Shown here: one piece after another, positions 19,310-29,617 of the stretch | Layout of the letters: the number at the start of each line of letters is the position of its first letter | How positions within the stretch are numbered: position 1 is the stretch's first letter | Source: Candidatus Jettenia ecosi | GTDB taxonomy: Bacteria; Planctomycetota; Brocadiia; Brocadiales; Brocadiaceae | Assembly (NCBI GenBank): GCA_005524015.1 | Contig: SULG01000010.1 | Span: 1-59,689, forward strand | DNA length: 59,689 bases | Direction: 5' to 3' | Translations under genes and position numbers: made by a program | The notes under the pieces: model-generated | The model's database searches: none | Told to the model about the DNA's origin: nothing | What the model saw: the letters and a program-made list of their open reading frames with translations, nothing else

Positions 19310-19796
19310 AAAAAAAGGACCAATTTTGATTGTCAGAAAATTTTATCCGTATCGAATCGAAATCTGCTTGTTAAAGATAAAATACATTACAGGTACAACG
19401 CACAGGCAGGTTGGTGGTTGGTTGAATACGAATTACATGGTATTCAGTAATCAACCAGGTACTCTTGCTGATGCTAAATCTTATAAACTGAATAGGTAAT
19501 TTACCATCCTGGTAATAAACATTTTATAAGATTTATTTAAATTATCCCAACATGAATAAAAATGCAAGGTAAATTTACTGTAAGATAAATTCAATCTTTG
19601 TTTATCTTAATTTTCATCATAATACTTTTACAGGAAAGAAGTAATACCGTTTTCATGCATTTACGAAAGAATACTTGACATAGAATAATAAATTTGGTAA
19701 TTAGGAAATGCATTTGTTGTCTCCAGTTATGAATTAATAGCAAATCTAATAAAAATCCATGTATTAAACATTTTATGGGTTAAGAGGAGACTTTCC
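19310..19796. other. intergenic region before the TonB receptor gene
   Basis: This is an AT-rich divergent spacer. A TTGACA at 19675-19680 could be a -35 for the receptor gene but has no convincing -10 at the right distance. I see no Fur-box-like palindrome, B12 riboswitch signature or ORF. Confidence 0.4.
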
Positions 19797-21961
19797 TTGT
19801 CTGAAAAGTTAAGCAACGAAAAGGGATTGTTGTTTTTCTTCTTCAGCCTTTTGAGTTTGTTAAACCTTGTTGCCTTAAATTCTTCCATAACCCTCGCCAA
19901 CGATACTGAAACATCTCAAATGCCAGAGGCGAATTCTCACGCCAGCGAAGATATCTCTTTTATAGATACTGCCGTGGCAGAAGGCCTTGAAACGGAAGCT
20001 ATCTGGTTTGGTTATACGAAAGAAGTAACCATTGCAACAAGGCATGAGACCCCCATTAATAAAGCACCAAGCATTGTTACGGTAATTACTGGCAAGGAGA
20101 TTAAGAATTTAGGATATCGAACTCTTATCGAAATACTGAAAACCGTACCAGGATTTGAAATCAGAAAAGAGCCTGCCACCGGAGTTGTAGAGCCAATCGT
20201 ACGTGGCGTTGAAGGCGCTAACAAAGTAAAGGTAATGCTCAACGGACATACGATAAACACAACGAGTACTGGTTCGGCTTTTGGTAGGTTTGATGATTTT
20301 CCTGTTGAGAATATAAAGAAGATAGAGATCATCCGGGGACCTGGTTCTGCCATGTACGGTGAAAATGCATTTTTGGCCGTTATTAATATTATAACTGTTG
20401 ATGCAGAGGATATTGATGGTGTAAGGGTAAGCAGTGGCTACGGAAGCTTCGATACCTATGAGGAAAATGTTGTATTTGGCGATAGGTATGGAAAGGTTGA
20501 TATCTCCGGAATGGCTCATTACAGACAAACCACTGGATTTGATGGCATTGTTAAGAGTGATTTTCAGACAGCGCTTGATAACCTCTTTGGGTCTTCAGCC
20601 TCGCAAGCACCTGGAAGGGTACGTGATGGAAGCCAGGAATATGACTTGAATCTGAAAGTTACTTATGAGGGTTTATGGTTCCAGGGGTGGTACAGCAACA
20701 AGAATCGTGAACCCTTTCTTGGCGGAGGTCTCTCCTTAAATGATGAATCTGATCTTGAAGACAATTATGTATTTGGAGAGATAGGATATAAAAAAACCCT
20801 GGAGGAAAGATTTACTTTGAGACCAAGGGCCTATTATGATCAATTTGATAGTAATAGCAAGTTCGAAGCATTCCCGGAAAACACTGTCCTTCCTGACATA
20901 AATGAGGAGTTTACGATTTACCCTGATGGACAGATTTTTATCGTTAAGGGAATCGAAAGAGTTGTAGGTACAGAGATTCCGCTTGATTACACATTGTTTG
21001 ATGGAAATATTATTACCCTAGGGCTGGAATACCGGCTGATCAACCATCCGATAACCACTTTCTCGCTAATTTCGACCAAGTCACAGGAGCTCCATTACCT
21101 GATATCGAAGATTTTTCTGATACATTTTCCTTTTTACCTGATATCACACGAAGAATATTTTCCATTTATCTTCAGGATACTTGGGATATTACTGATACCC
21201 TGAATCTCACCCTTGGTGTAAGACATGATCGATACAATGATTTTGGTAATGCAACAAGTCCACGAGCTGGCTTAACATGGGCATTTTTGAAAAATGCTTC
21301 ACTAAAACTTCTTTATGGGGAGGCATTCCGGGCACCGAGCTTTTATGAGATGTTTCAAATTGGTGTTGGAAATAAGGACCTGGACCCAGAAAAAATAAGG
21401 ACATACGAGGTTGGATTAAGTTACCAATTTAATAAATATGTTACCAGCAGTGTCAATTATTTTTACAACGATATTAAAGATCTTATTGCTCTGCAACGTA
21501 GCGCCGATGGTTCCTCACGTTTTGAAAATCTTACCAATGCCCGTGTTCAGGGTATTGAGATGGAAACTAAGGTGGATATTTACAAAGATAATTATATTTT
21601 TATGAATTATACCTTTCAAAATCCAGAAGATAACGAAGGAAACGACTTGCCATTTGTTGCACAACATAAAGGTAATTTTGGTATAAATGTACATTACTGG
21701 AAGTATATAAATACTAATATAAGTACTTTTGTTAGCGGAAAACGCTCAAGGGTTGATACTGACCTAAGAGACGATCTACCAGCTTATGCACTCCTTAATC
21801 TCTCTATCATTGGAAAGGAATTCTTTAAGACCATGGAGGTGCAGGGGACGGTATTCAATATTCTTGATAAAGATTACAGTGACCCGGGGCCTACCCGCAT
21901 ACCGGATGATCTTCCCCGGCCGGGAAGGACATTTTTTGTTGGATTGAGTTATCAATTTTAA
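19797..21961 (+). CDS. TonB-dependent outer-membrane receptor (frame broken once)
   Basis: The gene starts at TTG (19797) with GAGGAG about eight bases upstream and encodes a signal peptide (about 1-36). The plug domain is in the region 55-165 (PSIVTVITGKEIKNLGYRTL, GVEGANKVKVMLNG, IEIIRGPGSAMYG), followed by a beta-barrel. The first frame fails near 21046-21060 and drifts to a stop at 21203. The proper barrel sequence (NFDQVTG, SIYLQDTWDITDTLNLTLG, RHDRYNDFGN, FRAPSFYEMF) continues one frame over, to a C-terminal ...FVGLSYQF at 21961. The whole is about 721 residues, a normal receptor length. One missing base explains it. The ligand is unknown; a periplasmic binding protein gene follows 45 bases later. 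Confidence 0.88.
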
Positions 21962-22006
21962 CACGGCAGAATATAATTATTACCTATTGAACGATACCAA
22001 AGAGCG

Positions 22007-22978
22007 ATGCAAAAATATAACAAATACCTTAGTATTCGAATACTCATAATATTTTGGTATATCATCACCTTTCTTTTCCAAATCTCATTCCATACTTCCC
22101 CAGCGATTGCAAAAGAAAACACGGTCATCATTATTCAAAGTCAACAAATTGTAGCTTACGATGAAGCTGTTAAGGGTTTTCAAGAAGGATGTAAAGGGAA
22201 AAATATCTCTATACGGGCAATGTATAACCTGAACGGAGATGCAGAGGAGGGTAAAAGAATTATCCAAAACATCAAGGGTAAGAAATTCAAACCCGATCTT
22301 ATCTTAGCAGTAGGAATCCTTGCCGCAACGATCGTAAAAGATCAATTTACGGATATACCTATTATATTTTGTATGGTTATTAATCACGAACGCTTTAATC
22401 TCCAGGGAGGCAATATTACTGGCATCTCATCTGAAGCATCGGTAGAGGACCAATTTGCTGTTCTCAAAGAGTTTCTCGGCGCCCATAAGAATATAGGAGT
22501 TATTTATGATCCTACGAAAACAGGGAAAATTATCTCGGAAGCAACCCATATCGCAAAAAAGTTTGAATTCAATCTCATTACAAAAGAAGTTGACTCAGAA
22601 AATAAAGCAACATCAGTATTAAACACTATTATTCGTAAAATAGATATTTTATGGATAATCCCTGATGGCACCGTAATTACCAAAAATTCATTAGACGCTA
22701 TCCTCAAAGGGACACTGAAATATAACTTACCTACATTCTGCACATCAAGTGCAATTGTAAAGGCAGGGGCATTGATATCTGTCTCGACAGATTATACTTA
22801 TACAGGTATTCAAGCATCTGAGATAGCTCAGACATTATTAAACAGCCCGAAAACCACTTCATTGGGTGTTCAACAACCAGAAAAGTTAACATTAACCTTA
22901 AATACTCAAACGGCAGACATACTGGGAATAAATCTTTCGTCCATTCAATCTCGCCCTGATGTGGTTCTTTACCCATAG
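22007..22978 (+). CDS. ABC-type periplasmic substrate-binding protein (ABC_sub_bind family)
   Basis: This 323-residue exported protein has a signal peptide (about 1-36, ending SPAIA). The body shows the two alternating Rossmann-like lobes of the TrpX/ABC_sub_bind family: DLILAVGILAATIVKDQF, PIIFCMVINHERF, NITGISSEASVEDQF, NIGVIYDPTKTGKII and DILWIIPDGTVI. Such proteins bind aromatic or other small organic ligands. No permease or ATPase gene adjoins it. It starts 45 bases after the TonB receptor and is probably co-transcribed with it, which suggests that outer-membrane uptake and periplasmic capture work together. In some two-component loci such proteins act as sensors instead. Confidence 0.78.
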   Translation: MQKYNKYLSIRILIIFWYIITFLFQISFHTSPAIAKENTVIIIQSQQIVAYDEAVKGFQEGCKGKNISIRAMYNLNGDAEEGKRIIQNIKGKKFKPDLILAVGILAATIVKDQFTDIPIIFCMVINHERFNLQGGNITGISSEASVEDQFAVLKEFLGAHKNIGVIYDPTKTGKIISEATHIAKKFEFNLITKEVDSENKATSVLNTIIRKIDILWIIPDGTVITKNSLDAILKGTLKYNLPTFCTSSAIVKAGALISVSTDYTYTGIQASEIAQTLLNSPKTTSLGVQQPEKLTLTLNTQTADILGINLSSIQSRPDVVLYP

Positions 22979-23015
22979 CATGCCATAGTGGTAAATAAAT
23001 TACATTCCTCATTCT

Positions 23016-23037
23016 TCTTTCATCTGTGGATGAAAGA
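23016..23037 (+). terminator. hairpin after the binding-protein gene
   Basis: A perfect 9-base stem (TCTTTCATC / GATGAAAGA) with a TGTG loop lies 38 bases after the stop. The following U tract is poor (TTCGCT), so termination is plausible but not certain. Confidence 0.4.
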
Positions 23038-23267
23038 TTCGCTATCTTCTTTAAGAAATTTTGCTGCTCACGTTTGACAATATAGGGAATGTAAAGTAAA
23101 ATTATGTTATGTTCTTTAAAATTTTATGATTACTAAATTTTTCAATATGGTTATGAAAAATTCATCTCTCATCGCACATTTATGAATAATGAATCCCATG
23201 GTACGGGGAAACATTTCTCAGGTCTCGTTCCGTTTACTTCTTAAGCAGTAGACAATGTTATTTATTT

Positions 23268-24041
23268 ATGAAATATTTCTTAATCGTTATAACCCTCATT
23301 GTTTTATCTGGAACATATTATATAGAAGCAATTGCGGATGTTTCATATGCAGATATGTTTCTGAGTGGAAGGGGCTATAAGCCTGTTGAAGACACCTACT
23401 CAGCAAAGTCTTCCATAGCATACCCACAAGAAGGAAATACCATTCCAGAGAACCTGCTTTATAGAGATTGGTGTATTGATACCTTCGATAACGGCGAGCA
23501 AATTTACGAGGCTTATAGGGAAATCGCCTTTGATATTGATTACCGTGCCGAACCTCCGAAAACAGATTATTGGCAAACCCCTTTCGAAACAATACAGAGT
23601 AAACGGGGTGATTGTGAAGACTCTGTTTTCTTGTTCTTTTCCAAACTCTCCGAGTTAGCTATAGATGGGGACATTGTATGGGGGTGGGTAGTAGATAAAG
23701 AAAATTCCATCTCCTTTGCCCATGTATGGTATCAGTTGTTTGATAAGCACGGCAAGCTTTACATTGTTGAGGGTTTCTCCAAGGAATGGAATGGAATTAT
23801 TCCGGTAGAGACAATACATGAGGCAGAAGAGCGTGTACCGACATTATTCTTAAGGCACCGTCAGGTAAGCCATGTAGTAGATGAAATGATTCCCCGATTT
23901 ACAGAATCCTTTGAAGATGAAGAGCTTTCCTGGAATTTGTACTTTAAAAATACTACGATTATTAAGGAAATTTTTCAAAAACTTCACGATATGTTTAGCC
24001 GGTATAGACAACAGACACATGAATTATCTCAAGGGCTATAA
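23268..24041 (+). CDS. exported transglutaminase-like cysteine peptidase
   Basis: This 257-residue protein has an N-terminal hydrophobic signal (about 1-24). The transglutaminase/papain-like catalytic elements are visible: C116 in KRGDCEDSVFLF, H152 in FAHVWYQLF, and an acidic third residue, probably E168, in YIVEGFSKEW (usually Asp in the family). Periplasmic relatives act as peptidases or amide-forming enzymes; several are linked to surface adhesin release under c-di-GMP control (LapG), but the rest of this sequence is not clearly LapG. It converges with the repeat-protein gene, ending ten bases from it. Confidence 0.7.
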   Translation: MKYFLIVITLIVLSGTYYIEAIADVSYADMFLSGRGYKPVEDTYSAKSSIAYPQEGNTIPENLLYRDWCIDTFDNGEQIYEAYREIAFDIDYRAEPPKTDYWQTPFETIQSKRGDCEDSVFLFFSKLSELAIDGDIVWGWVVDKENSISFAHVWYQLFDKHGKLYIVEGFSKEWNGIIPVETIHEAEERVPTLFLRHRQVSHVVDEMIPRFTESFEDEELSWNLYFKNTTIIKEIFQKLHDMFSRYRQQTHELSQGL

Positions 24042-24050
24042 TTCTAGCCC

Positions 24051-25475
24051 TTATTCATCTCCCAAAAAGCCCTGACTATTGATCTTTTGGGCATAAATAT
24101 CCCAATAACTCTTATCCTTATTGCGGCCATCCTGCCAGGCAATAATAACACCGCCAGTACCATCACTAACAAGGACGGGAAAACATTGAGTATCGGATGC
24201 TGTACTACACGGAACCCCTTTTCCGCTCCACATTGCAAGCCCTTTTGAATCGATTTGCTGGGCGTATACATCAAACATATCAGCACGGTTGTCATTCCAG
24301 GTTACTATTGCACCGCCAGAACCGTTACTAGTTATACTCACATTGTTCTGGATACCGGATTCAGCACATATGGGAATACCATTTTCCATCCAGGGGATAT
24401 TGCCAGTAAGTTCAATATGTTGCGCATAGATATCGAATACACCACTTCGCATATCCCACCATGCAAGAATAGCTCCCCCTGCCCCGTCGCCAGTAATTAC
24501 AGGATAATTTTGGTTACCCTTTGCGATACACAGGGGCATACCATTCGTTTGCCAGTGTACGGCGCCATTTCCATCAATCTGCTGTGCAAAGATATCGTTA
24601 TTTCCATTACGGGTATCAACCCATGCTACAATTGCACCCTCAGCTCCATTATTGATAGCAACTTGGAAACTCTCGTGCCCTGATGCAGTACAGAGAGGAA
24701 CTCCACCTCTGTCCCATAATATGTTACCGCCTCCATCAACTCGTTGTGCATAGATATCTGCATAACTTCTTCTGAAATCCTGCCATATTACAATAGCGCC
24801 TCCCGTAGTATCATCCACCGCTATTGGCGCGCTTTGCGCTCCTGAAGATCCACAGATAAGCACCCCATTCTCTTTCCATAATAATTCTCCGTCTTTACGA
24901 ATACGCTGAGCATAGAGGTCTGCATAGTTAGTCCGAAAATCCTGCCAGATAATGATAGTCCCGCCTGCGCCATCCATTACAATACAGGGATTATTTTGCG
25001 CATTTACTTCGGTACAAATCGGCATACCATTGGATACCCATTGGGGTTTACCATCTGCATCAATACGTTGAGCATAAATATCATAGTTGCCGCTGCCACT
25101 TCGTACATCATGCCAGGTAATAATAGCCCCCCCGGCGCCATCACTAATAATTTTTGGCCGGTTTTGGTTTTCTGGTACAGTACAAACAGGAACACCATCC
25201 TTATTCCATAAAACATTTCCATGAGCATCGACCCGTTGGGCATAGATATCAAAGTGCACATCCCGGGCATCTTCCCAGGTAATAATTGCTCCGCCAGCGC
25301 CATCGCTTACGATCTGCGGAAGACTTTGTTGACCTGGCGCCATACAAATAGCAGTATTTTCTTTTGCAAAAGATGACCATGCAGCTATGCTAATTTGCTG
25401 TAAACTCACCATAGTTAAAAAACCGAGTACTGTATACATAGATATTATTTGAAATGTTTTTCTTACAATCTTCAC
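24051..25475 (-). CDS. exported protein of eight 52-residue repeats
   Basis: This 474-residue protein starts at GTG with AGGAG upstream and has a signal peptide (about 1-38). The rest consists of eight tandem repeats of 52-56 residues. Each reads approximately DGAGGAIITWxDxR, then DIYAQRID, G-W-NG-PxC. The repeated aromatic and aspartate positions suggest a beta-propeller of eight blades or a beta-solenoid. The function is unknown; such repeats are usually seen in surface or extracellular proteins. It lies 40 bases downstream of the TPR gene on the same strand, probably in one operon. Repeats 1-2 and 8 are closest to the consensus; repeat 5 is the most diverged. Confidence 0.7.
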   Translation of the reverse strand: MKIVRKTFQIISMYTVLGFLTMVSLQQISIAAWSSFAKENTAICMAPGQQSLPQIVSDGAGGAIITWEDARDVHFDIYAQRVDAHGNVLWNKDGVPVCTVPENQNRPKIISDGAGGAIITWHDVRSGSGNYDIYAQRIDADGKPQWVSNGMPICTEVNAQNNPCIVMDGAGGTIIIWQDFRTNYADLYAQRIRKDGELLWKENGVLICGSSGAQSAPIAVDDTTGGAIVIWQDFRRSYADIYAQRVDGGGNILWDRGGVPLCTASGHESFQVAINNGAEGAIVAWVDTRNGNNDIFAQQIDGNGAVHWQTNGMPLCIAKGNQNYPVITGDGAGGAILAWWDMRSGVFDIYAQHIELTGNIPWMENGIPICAESGIQNNVSITSNGSGGAIVTWNDNRADMFDVYAQQIDSKGLAMWSGKGVPCSTASDTQCFPVLVSDGTGGVIIAWQDGRNKDKSYWDIYAQKINSQGFLGDE

Positions 25476-25515
25476 CTGAAAAATACTCCTAACCTTTTAT
25501 TTTATTCTAAAATAA

Positions 25516-26421
25516 CTAATTCTTACTATTTGCATAGAGAAGTGGGTCCAGCGCCACTGCCTTATTATACGTTCTCATAGATTCTTCATATTTCCCCTGA
25601 CTATATAGTGTATTAGCCTTATTATGCCACGCCCTTGCACTTTTCGGATTAATATCGATTGCCTTATCAAAGGCCTTGATTGCTTCATCATACATATGTA
25701 ATTTATCGAGGGTAATACCCATATTATTCCAGGCCCATCCCCTATTTGGATTTCCCTGAGCTGCTTTCGTAAAGAGCTGAAGAGCCTCTTCATATTTCTC
25801 CAGGAGAATTAAAAGATAGCCCTTCCCATGCCATGCCAGATCATCCTGAGGACTAATCTCAATAGCCTTCTCAAACGCCCACATTGCCTCTGTATTCCTG
25901 CCTAATGCAATGAAGATAACACCCTTATTATACCAGGCGCTTGAAAATTTAGGATCTGATTCAATAGCCTTGTTGTATAATTTTAAGGCCTCTTCGTAAT
26001 TGCCTTTCTTATATAAAGCAATCCCTTTATTTACCCACGTTGTATAATTGTCAGGTTTGATACTTAATGCCTTATCATAAGCTTGAATAGCCATATCATA
26101 CTTGCCTAAACAATATAATGCACTTCCCAAACCATACCATGCCTCAAAATAATCGGGATAACAGGCAACGGACTTATTGAATGCCTTAACAGCAAGTTCA
26201 TATTTGGCTTGTTTATATTTTGATTGCCCATTTTTAATCCACTTTTTTGCGCTGTACTTTTTCTTGGAGGTTTTATAAATATTTCCTTGCATAGTAACGG
26301 CTGATGCGGTTTGGCAAAAAAAGAAAGCAGAAATTATCAATAGAGTAAACAGTAGCTTAGAAAAATATTTATATACGTAGCTTGTAAACATAGAAGACGA
26401 AGGAGTAATGTTATGATACAT
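25516..26421 (-). CDS. exported TPR-repeat protein
   Basis: The protein has 301 residues with an N-terminal hydrophobic signal (about 18-42, ...FFFCQTASA) followed by about seven tetratricopeptide repeats of 34 residues from residue 55 (for example AWYGLGSALYCLGKYDMAIQ and AWNNMGITLDKLHMYDEAI). TPR superhelices bind protein partners. The start may be at 26421 or at the ATG ten codons later (26391); neither has a good ribosome binding site. It precedes the eight-repeat exported protein and may organise it or another envelope partner. Confidence 0.8.
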   Translation of the reverse strand: MYHNITPSSSMFTSYVYKYFSKLLFTLLIISAFFFCQTASAVTMQGNIYKTSKKKYSAKKWIKNGQSKYKQAKYELAVKAFNKSVACYPDYFEAWYGLGSALYCLGKYDMAIQAYDKALSIKPDNYTTWVNKGIALYKKGNYEEALKLYNKAIESDPKFSSAWYNKGVIFIALGRNTEAMWAFEKAIEISPQDDLAWHGKGYLLILLEKYEEALQLFTKAAQGNPNRGWAWNNMGITLDKLHMYDEAIKAFDKAIDINPKSARAWHNKANTLYSQGKYEESMRTYNKAVALDPLLYANSKN

Positions 26422-26783
26422 AAGATAACGTATGAGTTATTACCCTATGAGAAGTTAAAAATCAACATAATATTTTAAAATCTTATAAAAATCACTCTGT
26501 AAAATCAAATTAAATAAAGCCATACGGTATATAGTCGCCTTTGATTGTAAGTTCACAGGTTCAATCGTTTCTGATTTTGAACCATCTGTTTGAATTCAGA
26601 TACTATATTTATTATGGTTTTATTTATACATAGCGCATGCATCAGAGACGTACATGTCATTCCCGTGAAACCTGTCCTCACGAAATTTGCCCTCATGAAA
26701 ATGGGAAGTGGGGAACGGAAACCTGGAAAAACAATAGATTCCGGGTTAGACCTGGAATAGCAGATTGCTGAGAATTTATGTCG
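26422..26783. other. intergenic region with a degenerate dispersed repeat
   Basis: The part from about 26640 onward is a degenerate reverse-orientation copy of the repeat at 37030-37180. No gene is seen in the remainder, which is AT-rich. Confidence 0.45.
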
Positions 26784-26796
26784 TTATGTATAGGTA
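26640..26796 (-). repeat. dispersed intergenic repeat, copy 1 (reverse orientation)
   Basis: Segments such as TGTCATTCCCGTG, GATTCCGGGTTAGACCTGG and TTATGTCGTTATGTATAG match the reverse complement of the repeat at 37030-37180, though many positions differ. The end of the repeat overlaps the stop codon of the ABC-F gene (26784-26786). Confidence 0.5.
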
Positions 26797-28736
26797 TCAT
26801 GGAGAGATTCTAATTCAGTATGAGCTATCTCCCATCTCTTATAAAGGGAGTCCAATTCCTCCGTGAGAGTTTTATACTGTTTATTGATTTCTACAGACTT
26901 TTCTTTATCATTGTATAATGTTACATCTGAAAAGACATGATCGAATTCCTTTTTTTGCATCTCAAGGAGAGCAATATGTTCTTCAACGGTTTGGACCTCC
27001 TTTGTGAGCTTACGTTTTCTGGCATTTTGCTCCTTTTTTTGCAAGTACTGTTGTTTTTGAGAGCCACAATCCTCTAATTTTGAAGAGGGCGTATCCCTCA
27101 TCCCAGTCTCTGCGATTTCCATATGCAATACGGACGCCTTCTTTTCAAGAAAATCCTTAAAACTTCCTAAATGAATATGAATCTTGCCATTTCGCAACTC
27201 ATAAACCTTGGAGACTAAACCATCCAAAAAGTCTCTATCATGAGATACAATCAACACGCTTCCTGTATAATCCAACAATGCATTCTTGAGAATCTTCTTG
27301 GTAGTGATATCAATATGATTGGTCGGCTCGTCCAGAATTAAAAAATTTGCAGATTTCAGAAGCATCTTGGCAAGGGATAAACGGGACTTCTCACCACCGC
27401 TTAAGACATTAACCGCCTTGAAGACATCATTACCCGAAAAGAGAAAGGCGCCTAATATGTGCCGAACATGAGGAATCATGGAAAAGGGAGCAACAGATTC
27501 GATTTCTTGTAATAAGGTATTATTGTTGTTTAATTTTTCTGCATGTTCCTGGGCAAAATACTCAGAAAGGACATTATGCCCCATCTTGATAGTCCCGGAG
27601 TATGGCTGTTCAATACCTGCTATGATACGTGATAGCGTAGATTTTCCGGATCCGTTTTGTCCTACAAGAGCTACCTTTTCCCCCCTTTCAATCGAAAAAC
27701 AAATATCCTGAAAGATGAAACGTCCGTCATATATGTGTGAGACATCTTTAACATCAAGTACTGTTACACCACTTTGTTTCGATGTACGAAATCTAAATTT
27801 TACCTGTTCTACCGTATCTTCTGGCAGTTCTTCTCTTTCCATCTTTTCAAGCATATGTATCCGGCTTTGCACCTGAGAAGCCTTAGTATTCTTAGCCCTG
27901 AATCTTTCTATAAAGCGCTCAACCTCTTTAATCCTTTTCTGCTGATTGGTATATCGTGCAATCTGCAATTCTTTACGCTTTTCTTTCTCAGCTTCATAAA
28001 AGGAATAATTACCATAGTATTCAGAAATATCTCCCTTTTCTAACTCCCAAATCTTACTAACATTCCGGTCCAGAAATGCCCGGTCGTGTGATATGATAAT
28101 CAATCCTCCTTTAAATTCTTTCAGGTATTCTTCCAGCCAAAGGATAGAATCGATATCCAAATGATTTGTTGGTTCATCTAAGAGGAGTAAATTAGGCTCC
28201 TGGAGTAATAGTTTCGAGAGAGCCACTCGCATCTGCCATCCACCGCTAAAGGTGCTGATACTCCTTTCAAAATCTGCCTCTTTAAAACCCATACCTTTTA
28301 AGACCTTGCCTGTCTCTGCATTAACCTTGGCACCATTGACAACCTCGAGTTGATGCTGCAAGTGCGCATAGTGATCAAGGAGCGCTTGGCGATCTTCATC
28401 CTGCAGAGAAGAATCCTCCAATTGAGTATGAATTTTATTAATCTGATTTTTCAAGGAAAGGATGTCTTCAAAGGCGGAACTCGCTTCTTCAAAAATAGTT
28501 TTTTTCTTAAAGACAAAACCCTCCTGAGGCAGATAGCCAATGCTTGTGTCTTTTGCAAAAATAATCGTGCCGGCGCTAGGTTCGATACATCTGCAAATGA
28601 TTTTGAACAGGGTAGATTTCCCTGTGCCATTAGGGCCGATGAGACCAATTCTATCATTTCTCTGAATGTGCAGAGAAACGGTATCTAAAATAACCTTACT
28701 ACCAAAAACCAGGTTGACAGTGTTCAGGCGAATCAT
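26784..28736 (-). CDS. ABC-F family ATPase (Uup/EttA-like)
   Basis: ABC-F proteins lack membrane domains, carry two nucleotide-binding domains and act on ribosomes. Domain 1 has GPNGTGKST (near 35), signature FSGGWQMR and LLLDEPTNHLD; domain 2 has GQNGSGKST, signature LSGGEKSR and LILDEPTNHID. Between them is the helical linker with ERFRAKNTKASQVQSR, and the C-terminus is a coiled coil (about 545-650) as in Uup. The start MIRLNTVNLVFG at 28736 fits the family and overlaps the methyltransferase stop as ATGA. Translation factor or DNA-recombination role as in Uup; the exact subfamily is not resolved. Confidence 0.9.
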   Translation of the reverse strand: MIRLNTVNLVFGSKVILDTVSLHIQRNDRIGLIGPNGTGKSTLFKIICRCIEPSAGTIIFAKDTSIGYLPQEGFVFKKKTIFEEASSAFEDILSLKNQINKIHTQLEDSSLQDEDRQALLDHYAHLQHQLEVVNGAKVNAETGKVLKGMGFKEADFERSISTFSGGWQMRVALSKLLLQEPNLLLLDEPTNHLDIDSILWLEEYLKEFKGGLIIISHDRAFLDRNVSKIWELEKGDISEYYGNYSFYEAEKEKRKELQIARYTNQQKRIKEVERFIERFRAKNTKASQVQSRIHMLEKMEREELPEDTVEQVKFRFRTSKQSGVTVLDVKDVSHIYDGRFIFQDICFSIERGEKVALVGQNGSGKSTLSRIIAGIEQPYSGTIKMGHNVLSEYFAQEHAEKLNNNNTLLQEIESVAPFSMIPHVRHILGAFLFSGNDVFKAVNVLSGGEKSRLSLAKMLLKSANFLILDEPTNHIDITTKKILKNALLDYTGSVLIVSHDRDFLDGLVSKVYELRNGKIHIHLGSFKDFLEKKASVLHMEIAETGMRDTPSSKLEDCGSQKQQYLQKKEQNARKRKLTKEVQTVEEHIALLEMQKKEFDHVFSDVTLYNDKEKSVEINKQYKTLTEELDSLYKRWEIAHTELESLHDTYT

Positions 28737-29473
28737 TTTATACCACCATACACTGCTTCCCGGTACTCTTTCCAAAAGCACTCTGTTATACGAAATCCAG
28801 CCTTTTTCAGAAGCTCCATGTCCTCCATAAGGAATAAAGGATGGTCTCCGCCCTTTTTCTCCTTTTCTATCAATTCTGAAGAGATTTGATCAATAGACTT
28901 CTCTTGATGTTTAATCCTTTTTATCCTTTGTTGTATTCCCAAACGGTGTAAATACCGGAATCGATCCTCAAGTACCGTATCGGTTGCCTTAAAGATGTCA
29001 CAATTTATAAACCAGCCATTTGGTTTTAATATTGAATGTATATACTTGAATAGTATAAGTTTTTCTTCTTTATATAAATGATGAAGAGCAAAAGAGGAGA
29101 CTACAACATCCATAGGAGAAAGAGTAGCTCCTTTATCTGGCAACTCCTGAAAAGTAGAGGTTTGAAACGTTATTTGTTTGAGGTGATCTTTTAGCCTTAA
29201 TTTAGCCTTCTCTATCATAAGTTCAGCAGCATCTACCGCAATAACCCTTGCATTGGGAAATGTTTCAATGAGCTTGTGAGTAAGATAACCCGTTCCTACA
29301 CCAAGGTCTAATATCCTTAAATTATCGTTCGTATAAAAAGGCAGTATCTCACACACAACCAACGCCATTTTTGTACGATTAGGATGCCACACATCCATAT
29401 CAAAATCATAGGTGGCAACAATATCGGTGTTATTAAAAGCATAAACCGTTTCTCTTAACATATTTTTTTTCAT
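28733..29473 (-). CDS. class I SAM-dependent methyltransferase
   Basis: This 246-residue protein has a Rossmann methyltransferase core: motif I ILDLGVGTGYLT near 55, the acidic VIAVDAAELMI that binds the SAM ribose, and VVSSFALHHLY near 125 (motif IV region). It resembles the UbiE/trans-aconitate-type small-molecule methyltransferases. Its stop overlaps the ABC-F start (ATGA), so the two are translationally coupled. Substrate unknown. Confidence 0.8.
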   Translation of the reverse strand: MKKNMLRETVYAFNNTDIVATYDFDMDVWHPNRTKMALVVCEILPFYTNDNLRILDLGVGTGYLTHKLIETFPNARVIAVDAAELMIEKAKLRLKDHLKQITFQTSTFQELPDKGATLSPMDVVVSSFALHHLYKEEKLILFKYIHSILKPNGWFINCDIFKATDTVLEDRFRYLHRLGIQQRIKRIKHQEKSIDQISSELIEKEKKGGDHPLFLMEDMELLKKAGFRITECFWKEYREAVYGGIK

Positions 29474-29617
29474 CTAAATACTCCTGGTTTTTTATTAATA
29501 ATTAATTATATACAATTCAGGATATATATGATAATGTAAATATTTTATAAATAAATTCATAAAAATACAGAGATAATTTTAGAATTTTTGTATTTTCTAA
29601 AAAACTATCAATCCAAT

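Noticed and set aside
19675..19703. TTGACA as promoter of the TonB receptor
   Set aside because: The -35 is perfect but no acceptable -10 lies at 16-18 bases.
21287..21961. Separate small TonB-related gene
   Set aside because: It is the continuation of the receptor barrel in another frame; sequence upstream of its ATG (from about 21060) is also barrel-like.
24255..24683. Plus-strand ORF inside the repeat protein
   Set aside because: It is the antisense of regular repeats, which keep opposite frames open by chance.
26540..26600. Possible tRNA T-arm (GGTTCAATC)
   Set aside because: No acceptor stem or anticodon arm can be placed around it.
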